From CAYQUC01 sp964514215 (GTDB taxonomy: Bacteria > Pseudomonadota > Gammaproteobacteria > UBA6429 > Thiohalophilaceae): 64,000 nucleotides of DNA. The translations under genes were made by a program, and so were the position numbers. Below the pieces are notes generated by a model. That model saw nothing but the letters and a program-made list of their open reading frames with translations. It searched no databases and was not told the DNA's origin. The DNA is taken from NCBI GenBank assembly GCA_964514215.1, contig CAZEPW010000013.1, positions 5,292-69,291 on the forward strand, written 5' to 3'. How positions within the stretch are numbered: position 1 is the stretch's first letter; the number at the start of each line of letters is the position of its first letter. Shown here one piece after another: positions 35,543-44,004 of this stretch.

Positions 35543-36748
35543 ATGTCTCAAATTGAAGAACCCGTTAAGCAATCATCAATTAATTCTAAATATGCATTTT
35601 TGGATTTAGCTTTCAGACCTTTTTTTCTCGGTGCGGCAGGTTTTGCAGTTTTTAGTATGCTTATCTGGACATGGATTTATTCGTTTGGAGGCAACATCAC
35701 CGGCAATACCATTTCACCGTTTGTGTGGCATGCTCATGAGATGATTTTTGGTTATAGTGTTGCAGTTATCGCTGGTTTTGTCTTAACCGCAATTCAAAAT
35801 TGGACTGGAGTTGCAACGATTAAAGGAAAAGGTTTATTGGTTTTATTTTTAATTTGGATTATTGCACGCTTATTAGTCACCTTTCCTGTCTTTACACAAC
35901 AAATAACAGCTTTGTTTGATATAACGTTTTATGCTTTATTATTGTATTTCGCTGTAAAACCAATATTAAAAGTTAAGCAATATAAACAACTTAGTATCGT
36001 AATAGTACTAATGCTTTTATTGCTTAGTAATAGCATTTATTATCTTGGCGTATTGCAGATAATTAATAATGGTATCTACATTGGTTTGTATAGCGGTTTG
36101 TATTTAATTTTATTATTAATTTTTATCATGGCGCGACGTGTTATTCCGTTTTTTATTGAAAAAGGTGTTGATGAAACTGTTCAGCTCAAGAATTTTAAAT
36201 GGTTGGATGTAAGTAGTCTTATTTTTTTTGTTGCTTATGCAATGATCGATATATTCAAATTATCTCAAGACAGCTTAATGTTATTAGCGGGAGTATTATT
36301 AATGCTTCACAGTATTCGAATGTTGGGTTGGTATACCAAAGGTATATGGAAAAAACCCTTGTTATGGAGTATTTATCTCGCTTATGGTTTTATAGTATTT
36401 GGTTTTGCACTAAAGTTGATGATTCATTATTATGGTTTTACACCTTATTTAGAAATTCATTCCTTTACTGTTGGTGGTATAGCTTTGTTAACGTTGGGAA
36501 TGATGTCTCGAGTGGCTTTGGGGCATACCGGACGAAATGTTTTTGAACCACCGAGCTCTGTTTTTTGGATTCTAGCTGTTCTGGCCGCAACCATATTTTT
36601 TAGGGTTATCCTGCCGATTTTTATACCAGATTATTACTCGATTATTATTTTATTATCACAATTATTTTGGATCGCCGCATTTACGTTATTTTTAATTGTG
36701 TACTTTCCAATTTTAATTAAAACTCGAATTGATGGGCGTCCAGGTTAA
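35543..36748 (+). CDS. nnrS: NnrS family haem-copper membrane protein
   Basis: Polytopic membrane protein of 401 residues and about twelve helices in the NnrS family, which binds haem and copper and is linked to relief of nitric oxide stress. Recognisable blocks are AFLDLAFRPFFLGAAGFAVFSM, PFVWHAHEMIFGYSVAVIAGFVLTA and HSFTVGGIALLTLGMMSRVALGHTGR, with conserved His residues. No NO reductase or NsrR gene is nearby. The short distance to nhaA suggests one transcript, an unusual partner for NnrS. Confidence 0.93.
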   Translation: MSQIEEPVKQSSINSKYAFLDLAFRPFFLGAAGFAVFSMLIWTWIYSFGGNITGNTISPFVWHAHEMIFGYSVAVIAGFVLTAIQNWTGVATIKGKGLLVLFLIWIIARLLVTFPVFTQQITALFDITFYALLLYFAVKPILKVKQYKQLSIVIVLMLLLLSNSIYYLGVLQIINNGIYIGLYSGLYLILLLIFIMARRVIPFFIEKGVDETVQLKNFKWLDVSSLIFFVAYAMIDIFKLSQDSLMLLAGVLLMLHSIRMLGWYTKGIWKKPLLWSIYLAYGFIVFGFALKLMIHYYGFTPYLEIHSFTVGGIALLTLGMMSRVALGHTGRNVFEPPSSVFWILAVLAATIFFRVILPIFIPDYYSIIILLSQLFWIAAFTLFLIVYFPILIKTRIDGRPG

Positions 36749-36750
36749 AG

Positions 36751-37227
36751 CTAGGCTATCATTTTTTTCATGTGTAATAATACAATTTTATTGCCGCTAA
36801 GATCTTTTTTTATATCACAGGCATAAGGAATAAAATCAAAATTATTATACAGTAACAACGCAGGAGTATTGGTATTAAATACTGAAATGTTTATTTCAGG
36901 TAATTTATATTTTTTATCAGCAATTTCAAGCATTTTTGACATTAGTTTTTTCCCTAAGCCTTTGCCTCGGTAACTTTCATCAATTACAACATTGCCTATA
37001 AACGCAGATTTTCCTTTTTCGTAATTATAGAAATTAGCAAATCCAATGATTTTATTTTTATCTTCAATTACCGTTAACGCTTTTCTGAGATTAGCTATTT
37101 TTTTTACTTGGGCGGTGGTTAATGGAAAGGTTCCACTAGGGTAAATTAAAAACAATTCTTCTTTACTTTTTATTAGTTGGCATATTCCAGTAAAATCTTT
37201 GGCTGTAGCTTCGCGAAACTGATACAT
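36751..37227 (-). CDS. GNAT family N-acetyltransferase
   Basis: 158-residue acetyltransferase with the acetyl-CoA motif A in VVIDESYRGKGLGKKLM and a later NTPALLLYNNFDF typical of the Acetyltransf_1 fold. The N-terminus FREATAKDFTGICQLI is the usual beta1-alpha1. Target unknown. It is convergent with nnrS (2 bases between stops) and lies 9 bases after the PhyH-type gene, so it is probably cotranscribed with it. Confidence 0.85.
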   Translation of the reverse strand: MYQFREATAKDFTGICQLIKSKEELFLIYPSGTFPLTTAQVKKIANLRKALTVIEDKNKIIGFANFYNYEKGKSAFIGNVVIDESYRGKGLGKKLMSKMLEIADKKYKLPEINISVFNTNTPALLLYNNFDFIPYACDIKKDLSGNKIVLLHMKKMIA

Positions 37228-37236
37228 CGTTATATT

Positions 37237-37905
37237 TTAGTTTACCCATGTTAAATTTTCAGGAAGTTTATAATTGCTGTATTCGATGTGTATTATACGC
37301 CGATGGCAAGGATTAACAGATTTACTGGATGAATGTAGAATATGTGGTTTCATCATCACTAAATCACCCGCTTTTACTTCACAGAAATACGGTTCTTGCT
37401 TTGTTGTTATTTCATTTACTTGTTTTTGAGACAATATCCCTAAATGATGGCTTTTGGGTATTACCTTTAAACAACCATTATTTTTATCTGAGTCATCTAA
37501 GTGCAGTCGAAAGGTTAACATTTGATTCAATACGTCTAACGGTGGTTGGACATGATTAATGTTATCCTTAATTGTCCAGGGTTCCCAGCCAATTATTTTA
37601 AGTTTTTTATTTACCGCTATTGTTTTATCCTGATGCCAAGTAACGGCCCAATTTTTTACTGGTGTTTTATCAAAAAATATAACCCTAACTATTTTTGGTT
37701 TTGAGCCTAAAATTGAATGCGCTAAATCAATTAAATCTTTTGAATTAGACAATTTATCTATTGTCGTTAATTTTTTATTTGCATTTCTAATGCCATAACT
37801 CGGGTGTATTTCAGTGAAATTATTAACTTCAGTAATAATCTCATTTATTATCGTATGTGATAGTTTGCTGGGTATTATTTCTACACCATGCTCATTTATA
37901 TTCAC
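37237..37905 (-). CDS. Phytanoyl-CoA dioxygenase (PhyH) family protein
   Basis: Fe(II)/2-oxoglutarate-dependent oxygenase of 222 residues. Metal ligands are the HxD pair His91-Asp93 in TWHQDKT and a distal His near 188-191 in KPHILHSSSKS; the 2-oxoglutarate Arg is in CHRRIIHIEY. LRLHLDD-type sequence (TFRLHLDDSDKNNGCLKVIPKSHH) is the PhyH core. Members hydroxylate diverse small molecules, so the substrate is open. It starts shortly after the alcohol dehydrogenase gene and precedes a GNAT gene on the same strand. Confidence 0.88.
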   Translation of the reverse strand: MNINEHGVEIIPSKLSHTIINEIITEVNNFTEIHPSYGIRNANKKLTTIDKLSNSKDLIDLAHSILGSKPKIVRVIFFDKTPVKNWAVTWHQDKTIAVNKKLKIIGWEPWTIKDNINHVQPPLDVLNQMLTFRLHLDDSDKNNGCLKVIPKSHHLGILSQKQVNEITTKQEPYFCEVKAGDLVMMKPHILHSSSKSVNPCHRRIIHIEYSNYKLPENLTWVN

Positions 37906-37922
37906 TTATTTTCTCTTTAATA

Positions 37923-38927
37923 TTATTTACTTAATACAATTCGGTAATGAGCATTACCACTGCGTAACTTTGCTATAGCTTCATTAATATTTTCAAACTT
38001 AAATTTTTCGATGATTGGCTTGATATTATGTCGATTGGCAAATTCTAACATTGTTGTTATGGCTGCTGGACTGCCAATGGGCGAACCTGAAACAGAGTGC
38101 TGGCCACCGATTAATGAAAAAACATTAATATCGAGTGGTTCCATTGTTGCGCCAACAAAATGTAATCTGCCGCGAGAATTTAATGTGCTTAAATAAAGAT
38201 TCCAGTCAAGCTTGACGTTTACAGTTGATATTATAAAATCAAAACGACCAGCAGCAGCTTTAATTTCTTCTGGATTACGTGAATCGAGTGTATGGTGTGC
38301 CCCTATTTCAAGTGCTTGCTGTTTTTTATTTTCACTCGACGTAAAAGCGGTCACTTCGCAGCCCCAAGCATTGTAAAACTGCAGTGCCATGTGTCCGAGC
38401 CCACCAATGCCAATCACGGCAACTTTATCACTTGGTTTAACATTGTATTCTAATAAAGGATTAAACACAGTAATACCACCACAAAATAATGGGCCAGCCG
38501 ATTGCAAATCAATTCCCTCTGGAATAGCAACCACGCTAGTTGCAGAAGCATAAACACGATCGGCAAAACCACCATGATGGCCAATGATAGTTGCTTGTGC
38601 ATCGGAACAAAAATTGTGATCACCCGCATCGCATTCAACACAGGCATCACAATAGCCCGAATGCCAACCAAGACCGACTATTTGGCCGGTATGTAAATGT
38701 TTAACTTGGCTACCTAATTTCGCAATGGTACCAACCACTTCGTGTCCGGCAACAACGGGATATTGTGTGCCGCCCCATTCGTTATCAATAACGCTTAAAT
38801 CACTATGACAAATGCCACAGAAATGAACATCAATTTCAACATCATTGGGTTGTAACTCACCGGGATCATACTCAAAAGGTTGTAACGCTGCTTTGGGTTT
38901 GGATGCTGCATAGGCTCTAATTTTCAT
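37923..38927 (-). CDS. Zinc-dependent NAD(P) alcohol dehydrogenase (YahK/CAD-like)
   Basis: Medium-chain dehydrogenase of 334 residues. Catalytic zinc region: CGICHSDLSVID (Cys37, His62-Glu63 in AGHEVVG). The structural zinc cysteines are in GYCDACVECDAGDHNFC. The Rossmann motif is VIGIGGLGHMALQF. This set and DNEWGGTQYPVVAGHE are typical of the YahK/cinnamyl-alcohol-dehydrogenase branch, which reduces a broad range of aldehydes with NADPH. It is the first gene of a possible unit with the PhyH and GNAT genes, 17 bases apart. Confidence 0.93.
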   Translation of the reverse strand: MKIRAYAASKPKAALQPFEYDPGELQPNDVEIDVHFCGICHSDLSVIDNEWGGTQYPVVAGHEVVGTIAKLGSQVKHLHTGQIVGLGWHSGYCDACVECDAGDHNFCSDAQATIIGHHGGFADRVYASATSVVAIPEGIDLQSAGPLFCGGITVFNPLLEYNVKPSDKVAVIGIGGLGHMALQFYNAWGCEVTAFTSSENKKQQALEIGAHHTLDSRNPEEIKAAAGRFDFIISTVNVKLDWNLYLSTLNSRGRLHFVGATMEPLDINVFSLIGGQHSVSGSPIGSPAAITTMLEFANRHNIKPIIEKFKFENINEAIAKLRSGNAHYRIVLSK

Positions 38928-39082
38928 GTGAAATTTCCATTTGTTTTCATATTGAGGGTAATTATAAAACCAAAAACTAAAAGTTAATACTCTTCAATAA
39001 CATTTTTAGACGTTTTATTGTTGAAAAGAAGATTGTGATGAACAGTGCTAAAAAACGAATACTCAAGAAATGAAAATTTGAA

Positions 39083-39133
39083 AACAAAAAGCCAGCCATT
39101 TCCTAGAATAATAACATTAGAAAAAGCTGGCTT
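39083..39133 (-). terminator. Rho-independent terminator of the carbonic anhydrase gene
   Basis: Read on the minus strand, AAGCCAGC pairs with GCTGGCTT across a loop of about 30 bases. The second arm runs directly into a T-rich tail. It lies 24 bases after the carbonic anhydrase stop codon. Confidence 0.7.
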
Positions 39134-39156
39134 GTGAAGCGAGATATTACTGTTGA

Positions 39157-39945
39157 TTAACGTTGTGTTGGACGGTTATTACCATTAATTGGACAGCATG
39201 AGTTATTACGAATAGCAATGAACGCATTGATTTGAGCTTGCGACATTGTAATTGGTTTTTTCATCACTCGCCATTCAACACCTTCGGTACAAGGCGGTGT
39301 TGTGAATGAGCCGCCATATTTAAAGTGGCTGGTATCTGTTGGAAGTAAGCCGTTTATATTAAACGTTTGACTTGAAACAAAAGTGTCATCTTCATTCATC
39401 AGACTTGCAGCGTTATTCCATATAGGTGCTAGTTCTGAATTTGTTGCGCCTTGTTCTATCATGATAGCGACAACTGCAACTTGGGCATCTGCTGTTTCAT
39501 GGACTAAGTGCATTTCCATTTGTACTTTGTTTAATCCATTAATAGTGTGTTCAACTGGACCATGAAAATGAAATTGTTTTAATTCATAGCTTAATCCTGA
39601 TTCTAAAGTCATGTAGCCCCCTGGATTCGTTGTTGTAAACTCTTGCTCAACTGTACGAGAGGTATTAACAACGTGATATTCAGCTTGAGTATCATAATTG
39701 AAGTTAAGATCAGCAACGTGAGATGTGGCTGCACTATTAGGTAGTTCAATTGGTGATTGAGTTTGTCCTGTTGAACACGTGCCATTTCCGGGGAGTGTTC
39801 CCCATGCCTCCGGTGTTGCTATTCCTGTTTCTGGATCATATCCCCAATTTAGATGAGCGGCACTAACAAAACTTGATGTTGAAACACATAATACGATTAA
39901 TATTGATTTTAATTTAAATTTTGAAATTAATTGTTTTTTTTTCAT
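39157..39945 (-). CDS. Periplasmic alpha-carbonic anhydrase
   Basis: Secreted zinc enzyme that interconverts CO2 and bicarbonate. The signal peptide is cut near FVSAAHLNWGY. Zinc ligands are His126 and His128 in QFHFHGPVEHT and His146 in MEMHLVHE; the substrate-pocket motif is GSFTTPPCTEGVEW. The opening WGYDPETG ... PEAWGTL and QSPIEL are typical of the alpha class. At 262 residues it has the usual size, with an extra Cys pair at the C-terminus (NSCCPING). It is a single-gene unit with its own terminator. The upstream leader contains the assembly gap. Confidence 0.94.
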   Translation of the reverse strand: MKKKQLISKFKLKSILIVLCVSTSSFVSAAHLNWGYDPETGIATPEAWGTLPGNGTCSTGQTQSPIELPNSAATSHVADLNFNYDTQAEYHVVNTSRTVEQEFTTTNPGGYMTLESGLSYELKQFHFHGPVEHTINGLNKVQMEMHLVHETADAQVAVVAIMIEQGATNSELAPIWNNAASLMNEDDTFVSSQTFNINGLLPTDTSHFKYGGSFTTPPCTEGVEWRVMKKPITMSQAQINAFIAIRNNSCCPINGNNRPTQR

Positions 39946-40008
39946 GATAATTTTCCTTTTTGGTATTTTTGAATTTAATTTTTTATTATTAATTTATTTT
40001 TAAAATAA

Positions 40009-40218
40009 TGGCTGCATAGTTACATCGTTAATCCCTCCTGTTTTAAGTTATAAGTGTTGTGTTNNNNNNNNNNNNNNNNNNNNNNNNNNNNNNNNNNNNN
40101 NNNNNNNNNNNNNNNNNNNNNNNNNNNNNNNNNNNNNNNNNNNNNNNNNNNNNNNNNNNNNNNTGGCTGCATAGTTACATCGTTAATCCCTCCTGTTTTA
40201 AGTTATAAGTGTTGTGTT
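40009..40218. other. Assembly gap of 100 N flanked by identical 55-base ends
   Basis: Bases 40064-40163 are N. The 55 bases just before the run and the 55 bases just after it are identical (beginning TGGCTGCATAGTTACATCG and ending AAGTGTTGTGTT). This looks like two contigs that overlap by one k-mer and were joined with a default spacer. The true sequence probably has one copy and no gap. Confidence 0.9.
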
Positions 40219-40565
40219 TTGTTGCTGAGATTTAGTCGTGGTAAATTAATGAACCTTACATTTATTTTTTCATTTTTTTAAAATAAAGGTAAACAGCTTT
40301 GATTCTTAATTTTTTATTAATGGATTATTAATCTAATATTAATTTTTTTTGGTTTTAGTACATTTTTTGTAAAATGAAAATTTATTTTTAATAAACTGTT
40401 AAGGTGTATGTCACGTTATTTTTTAGGTAGGATGATGTTTTTTTATATAAATTAATTTTTTGCTATCTTTTTAATTCTATTTAGCGTTCAAAATAACGTG
40501 TGTTTATTGAAGTTATGTAGTCTCTAGCTTAATATTGTGAACCGTATATAGATGAGATTATTGAT
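40219..40565. other. AT-rich intergenic stretch, no gene seen
   Basis: About 350 bases, very AT-rich, between the scaffold join and the Crp/Fnr-type gene. I see no reading frame of interest, no clear hairpin and no confident promoter. Confidence 0.6.
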
Positions 40566-41153
40566 ATGAGTATTGTATCTAGCTCTAGATTTGTTCGTTA
40601 TTTAAAGTTAAAACATCAGTTTCACGATAGTTTGATTGCAGAATTAGTGGCTAATTTTAAGGTCGCAACATTTGATAAGAATTCATCGTTATTGCGAGCT
40701 GGTGATTTATGGGATAAGGCATTTTTTGTTGAACGAGGTTTGTTGCGTTTATATTATAGTACTCAACAAGGTAAAGAATTTAATAAAGGTTTTTTTGCTG
40801 AAGATGATTTTATTTGGCCGATGGCACCATTGGCTCGAGAACAGTCGAGTTTATTTAGCATAGCCGCTATTGAAGATACCCAAGTGTTGTGGGCACCTTT
40901 TCCTGATTTTCAAACTATTTTGTTACAACAAAAACGATGGTCAGATTTTGCTTTGCCTTATGTTGAAGCATTGGTCAATCAAAAATTTTTACGTGAATAC
41001 CAGTTTTTGGTTCATGATGCTAAAAGTCGTTATTTATATTTGATGCCTGAATTGGGAAGCATTTTTAAACGACTGACGGACTATCATATTGCATCGTATA
41101 TGGGGATTACCCATGTGGCATTATCGCGTATTAAATCTCAGATAGTAAAATAG
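40566..41153 (+). CDS. Crp/Fnr family transcriptional regulator
   Basis: 195-residue regulator with an N-terminal cyclic-nucleotide-binding-type beta-roll (LLRAGDLWDKAFFVERGLLRLYYSTQQGKEFNKGFF) and a short C-terminal HTH (RLTDYHIASYMGITHVALSRIKSQI). There is no Cys cluster, so it is not an oxygen-sensing Fnr. The shortened C-terminus and the FxxGLLRLYY sequence match the group of cNMP-fold regulators often placed next to small oxidoreductase genes. It lies 134 bases before an SDR-ABM-RidA operon on the same strand and is the likely regulator. Confidence 0.87.
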   Translation: MSIVSSSRFVRYLKLKHQFHDSLIAELVANFKVATFDKNSSLLRAGDLWDKAFFVERGLLRLYYSTQQGKEFNKGFFAEDDFIWPMAPLAREQSSLFSIAAIEDTQVLWAPFPDFQTILLQQKRWSDFALPYVEALVNQKFLREYQFLVHDAKSRYLYLMPELGSIFKRLTDYHIASYMGITHVALSRIKSQIVK

Positions 41154-41287
41154 TCATTTTGTTAACATAGGTTAATTATCTCCAAGTTTAGTTTCTGTAT
41201 GATTCTTATTATTCTGCATCTTTGTTTTTAATTAGTTAAATAAAGGTGTCGATGTTGGAATAGTCATATTAAAACAGGTAGGTAATT

Positions 41288-42031
41288 ATGTTTGATTTTT
41301 CAAATAAAAACGTTGTTATTACGGGTGGTCTTTCTGGTATTGGACTTAGTATAGCGACGGCATTTCATCATGCGGGAGCGCAAGTAACGGTTGTTCATCG
41401 GAAAAAACTACCTCAAAGCAGTCATTTATTTAAATTGGTTCATGCTGATTTAAGCCGTTCAAATGCCCATGAATTAATTGCAAAGGACATTGCGGCATCG
41501 AATCAAAAAATTGATGGTTTAATTAATAACGCTGCTATTGCAAAATTTACCGCATTTGAAGATTGCACTGATCAGCAGTTAATGCAGCATATTCGCACGA
41601 ATTTAATGCTGCCATTTAATTTGACTCGAGTGTTATTGCCTTTTTTTTCTGATAAATCATCGGTGTTGAATATAAGTTCCTATCTTGCGCATAAGATGTT
41701 AGCTGAGCGCAAAACTTCAATGTATTCCTTAACTAAAGGTGGCTTGGAGTCGTTAACGAAATCGTTAGCATCTGAATTAGGTTCGAGAGGAATACGTGTT
41801 AATGCTATCGCTCCGGGAACAATTAATACCAACATGTTTAAAGAAAATTTGAATTCGTTAGACCAAGAACAACAGCAAGGTTTTTATCACGCTATTAATG
41901 AACGGTATCCATTAGGGCGATTAGGGGAGCCTGATGATATTGCACAAATGGCGTTATATTTATGCTCACCTGCTGCCGATTGGATCTCTGGCAGCATTAT
42001 TGCCATTGATGGCGGACTCACAACACAATAA
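41288..42031 (+). CDS. Short-chain dehydrogenase/reductase
   Basis: NAD(P)-dependent SDR of 247 residues. The cofactor motif is TGGLSGIG, followed by NNAAIAKF. The catalytic set is Ser in NISSYLAHK, and Tyr and Lys in MYSLTKGGLESL. The C-terminal PGTINTNMF and SGSIIAIDGG are standard. A good AGGTAGG ribosome site precedes it. Next on the same strand are an ABM protein (17 bases) and a RidA-like protein (8 bases), so it heads a small-molecule operon. The basic HRKK after beta2 suggests NADPH use, but this is inference. Confidence 0.93.
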   Translation: MFDFSNKNVVITGGLSGIGLSIATAFHHAGAQVTVVHRKKLPQSSHLFKLVHADLSRSNAHELIAKDIAASNQKIDGLINNAAIAKFTAFEDCTDQQLMQHIRTNLMLPFNLTRVLLPFFSDKSSVLNISSYLAHKMLAERKTSMYSLTKGGLESLTKSLASELGSRGIRVNAIAPGTINTNMFKENLNSLDQEQQQGFYHAINERYPLGRLGEPDDIAQMALYLCSPAADWISGSIIAIDGGLTTQ

Positions 42032-42048
42032 GATTAAGGATTATTTTA

Positions 42049-42351
42049 ATGAGATTGGAAATAAATAACGTAGTATTTCTTGCTGCGATAAATAATGATA
42101 ATCAGCTTATCAGACAAGCGCTAATTGAATTAGCTGAAAATACCCGACAAGAACCGGGCTGTATTCATTTTAATTTTTATCAGTATCAGGAGAATGTTAA
42201 AAAATTTATTTTATTCGAACAGTTTCGTGATCAGGTCGCAATGGAACAACATTTGGATGCCGACTATAGCAAACTATTTTTTAGCAAAAATCTATTAACT
42301 GTTGAGAGTATTCATGCTCTTGATAATGTCAGTAAGCTTATATCAATATAG
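42049..42351 (+). CDS. Antibiotic biosynthesis monooxygenase (ABM) domain protein
   Basis: 100-residue ferredoxin-like dimeric alpha/beta-barrel protein of the ABM family. Typical blocks: ALIELAENTRQEPGCIHFNFYQ and FILFEQFRDQVAMEQHLDADY. Relatives include YgiN quinol monooxygenase and cofactor-free oxygenases. It sits between an SDR and a RidA-like gene, which points to oxidation and clean-up of a reactive small molecule. No specific substrate can be named. Confidence 0.88.
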   Translation: MRLEINNVVFLAAINNDNQLIRQALIELAENTRQEPGCIHFNFYQYQENVKKFILFEQFRDQVAMEQHLDADYSKLFFSKNLLTVESIHALDNVSKLISI

Positions 42352-42359
42352 GAATTATT

Positions 42360-42734
42360 ATGCTTATAAGAACGAATTACAATAAATTACCCGCACCGGC
42401 TGGCCCCTATGTTCATGCAAGTAAATATAATGGCGTATTTTACTCTTCAGGAATGACAGCTTTTGGAACACCTGCCGCTGGTGGTGATGTGGTTGAGCAA
42501 ACGCATGAAATATTTCGTCAACTAAATATAATGTTGCAAGCTGAAAATAGCGGCCTTGATAAACTGATTAAAGTGACGTTATTTATTACTGACCTATCTG
42601 CTATAAAAGAATTACGTGCTAGCTTATTTGAAATTTATGGTGATCATATTCCTGCCAGCTCGGTAGTTGAGGTTAATACGTTATTTTCCCCTTCCGTTAA
42701 TATTGAAATTGAAGTTATTGCTGCTATTGATTAG
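42360..42734 (+). CDS. RidA/YjgF family protein lacking the catalytic arginine
   Basis: 124-residue trimeric-type protein of the RidA family: LPAPAGPYVHASKYNGVFYSSGMTA, the EQTHEIFRQLNIML helix, KVTLFITDLS, and the closing INIEIEVIA-type strand (VNIEIEVIAAI). The active-site region that reads PARS in enamine/imine deaminases reads PASS here (Ser100 in place of Arg). That points to a Rid subgroup without deaminase activity, as is known for several Rid subfamilies. It is the last intact gene of the SDR-ABM-RidA operon. Confidence 0.9.
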   Translation: MLIRTNYNKLPAPAGPYVHASKYNGVFYSSGMTAFGTPAAGGDVVEQTHEIFRQLNIMLQAENSGLDKLIKVTLFITDLSAIKELRASLFEIYGDHIPASSVVEVNTLFSPSVNIEIEVIAAID

Positions 42735-42770
42735 CAATAATAAACTTGCTCGAGGTTGCTAAGTAAGCAT

Positions 42771-42929
42771 TTGATAACTGAAGTGCTTTTTGTGTTAGAA
42801 GGCGTTTTCCGATGCAAATGAGGGGGATCCTGTTGAAACGTATTTACGCCATCTACCAGCCTGCTCGTGTCACACATTTTTAGTAAAGAGGATTGTGTTA
42901 TGTTTGTAAAGGCAGGACATTTACCCTAA
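42771..42929 (+). pseudogene. Frameshifted ChrR-like cupin remnant
   Basis: Three adjacent frames join into a typical cupin of the ChrR type. EVLFVLEGVF is in one frame. After an extra base near 42810 the next frame reads DANEGDPVETYLRHLPACSC and then HTFLV. After a lost base near 42885 the frame returns and reads KEDCVMFVKAGHLP and a stop. This follows the family pattern of an LEGVF strand, a G-x-Y-x-R-x-P turn, an HTF strand and an MFVK strand. No start or upstream half survives. It lies just behind the RidA-like gene and was probably the fourth gene of that operon. Confidence 0.75.
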
Positions 42930-42948
42930 TAAGTATTAGAATATCATC

Positions 42949-43515
42949 ATGAAAATTATGATAAAAAATATGGTGTGTGATCGTTGCATTCTTGTTATTA
43001 AAAATGTTTTAAAAGAATTAGCATTAAATGCTAATTCTGTACACATGGGAGAAGTTGATTTTGGTGAGAATATTCTATCAGTCGAGCAACTACTGCAAAT
43101 CAAAGATAAAATAGAACCGCTTGGGTTTGAATTAATTAATGATAAAAAATCTAAATTAATTGAAAATATAAAGAAACACATTATTAAATTAGTACAACAA
43201 GAATCAACTACTGAAAAATTTAAATTATCCGATTATTTGGTCAATAAACTACATCATGATTACACCCATATGAGTAATCTATTTTCCACGGTTGAAGGTG
43301 TTACGATTGAGCAATACTTTATTAACCAAAAAATTGAAAAAACCAAAGAGTTATTAGTCTATGATGAATTGACGTTAACCGAAATTGCCTACCGGTTAGG
43401 GTATAGCAGTGTCGCGCATTTAAGCCGACAGTTCAAAAAAATAACCGGTATGACAACCACCCAATTTAAACAGCTGAGTAACACTAAGCACCGTCAAGCC
43501 CTTGATAAAGTGTAA
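42949..43515 (+). CDS. AraC family regulator with HMA-like N-terminal domain
   Basis: 188-residue protein. The first 65 residues resemble a heavy-metal-associated domain: IKNMVCDRCILVIKNVL with a CxxC pair (Cys10, Cys13), then VDFGENILSVEQLLQIKDKIEPLGFELIND. The C-terminal part is an AraC double HTH (SNLFSTVEGVTIEQYFINQKIEK; LTEIAYRLGYSSVAHLSRQFKKITGMTTTQFK). This architecture, common in Bacteroidetes and some Proteobacteria, is found beside copper genes. CopA follows one gene later, so it is a probable copper-responsive regulator of this locus. Confidence 0.85.
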   Translation: MKIMIKNMVCDRCILVIKNVLKELALNANSVHMGEVDFGENILSVEQLLQIKDKIEPLGFELINDKKSKLIENIKKHIIKLVQQESTTEKFKLSDYLVNKLHHDYTHMSNLFSTVEGVTIEQYFINQKIEKTKELLVYDELTLTEIAYRLGYSSVAHLSRQFKKITGMTTTQFKQLSNTKHRQALDKV

Positions 43516-43604
43516 ATTCTGCAACATACAGCAATAAATGTGTAAGCCTATTTTGGCAAATCGCTTCTATAATATCACCTCACGAATTGAATACTTTAGT
43601 TTGA

Positions 43605-43964
43605 ATGGGGACAAGTGTGGAAAATAATAAAATAGAATTACTGGTTAGTTCGAAAAATATCTTAGAACGATGTCAAATGACACTCACAGAATTATCTAAA
43701 ACCTGTTGTATGCCGGAGCGTAGCCCAAATATCGATGCGGCTAAACTATCCATTGATAATTTGATCTCATGCGCTAATAATATGATGAATAACAAGGATA
43801 ATGCCAATAAGTGTATTGACGAAATTGGTCAAATTGGGAGTAAAGTTGGTTTTTTATATGCAACTTGTTGTACCGACACCCGAGAGCCCTTATATCAAAG
43901 TATTTTTAAAGACTTATCAGTAGTGCACGTTAACATGTGGGCCGTGCTCGGTCATGGCCACTAA
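43605..43964 (+). CDS. Cys/His-rich small protein of the copper locus
   Basis: 119-residue soluble protein, predicted mostly helical, with Cys residues spread along it: ERCQM, KTCCMPE, ISCANNM, NKCIDE and YATCCTD, and an MWAVLGHGH tail. Met residues cluster around NNMMNN. The spacing of Cys and Met along helices is what would be expected for a copper-binding four-helix bundle of the Csp type, but I do not recognise it as a known family. It lies between the HMA-AraC regulator and copA. An alternative GTG start four codons later has a GGGGA ribosome site. Confidence 0.65.
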   Translation: MGTSVENNKIELLVSSKNILERCQMTLTELSKTCCMPERSPNIDAAKLSIDNLISCANNMMNNKDNANKCIDEIGQIGSKVGFLYATCCTDTREPLYQSIFKDLSVVHVNMWAVLGHGH

Positions 43965-44004
43965 TTAAAAATTAGAATGAATAGAGTAACAGGAGAAAAA
44001 AATC

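Noticed and set aside
40009..40218. A true 55-base direct repeat or insertion site around the N run
   Set aside because: Both copies abut the 100-N spacer exactly, which is the pattern of an artificial contig join.
42900..42929. Nine-codon leader peptide with AGAGGA before it, upstream of the HMA-AraC gene
   Set aside because: The same codons are the C-terminal end of the cupin pseudogene (MFVKAGHLP), which is a better explanation.
43545..43573. TTGGCA and TATAAT as a promoter for the Cys-rich protein and copA
   Set aside because: The two elements are only 9 bases apart, too close for sigma-70 or a MerR-type promoter; the TATAAT alone may still be a -10 that needs the AraC activator.
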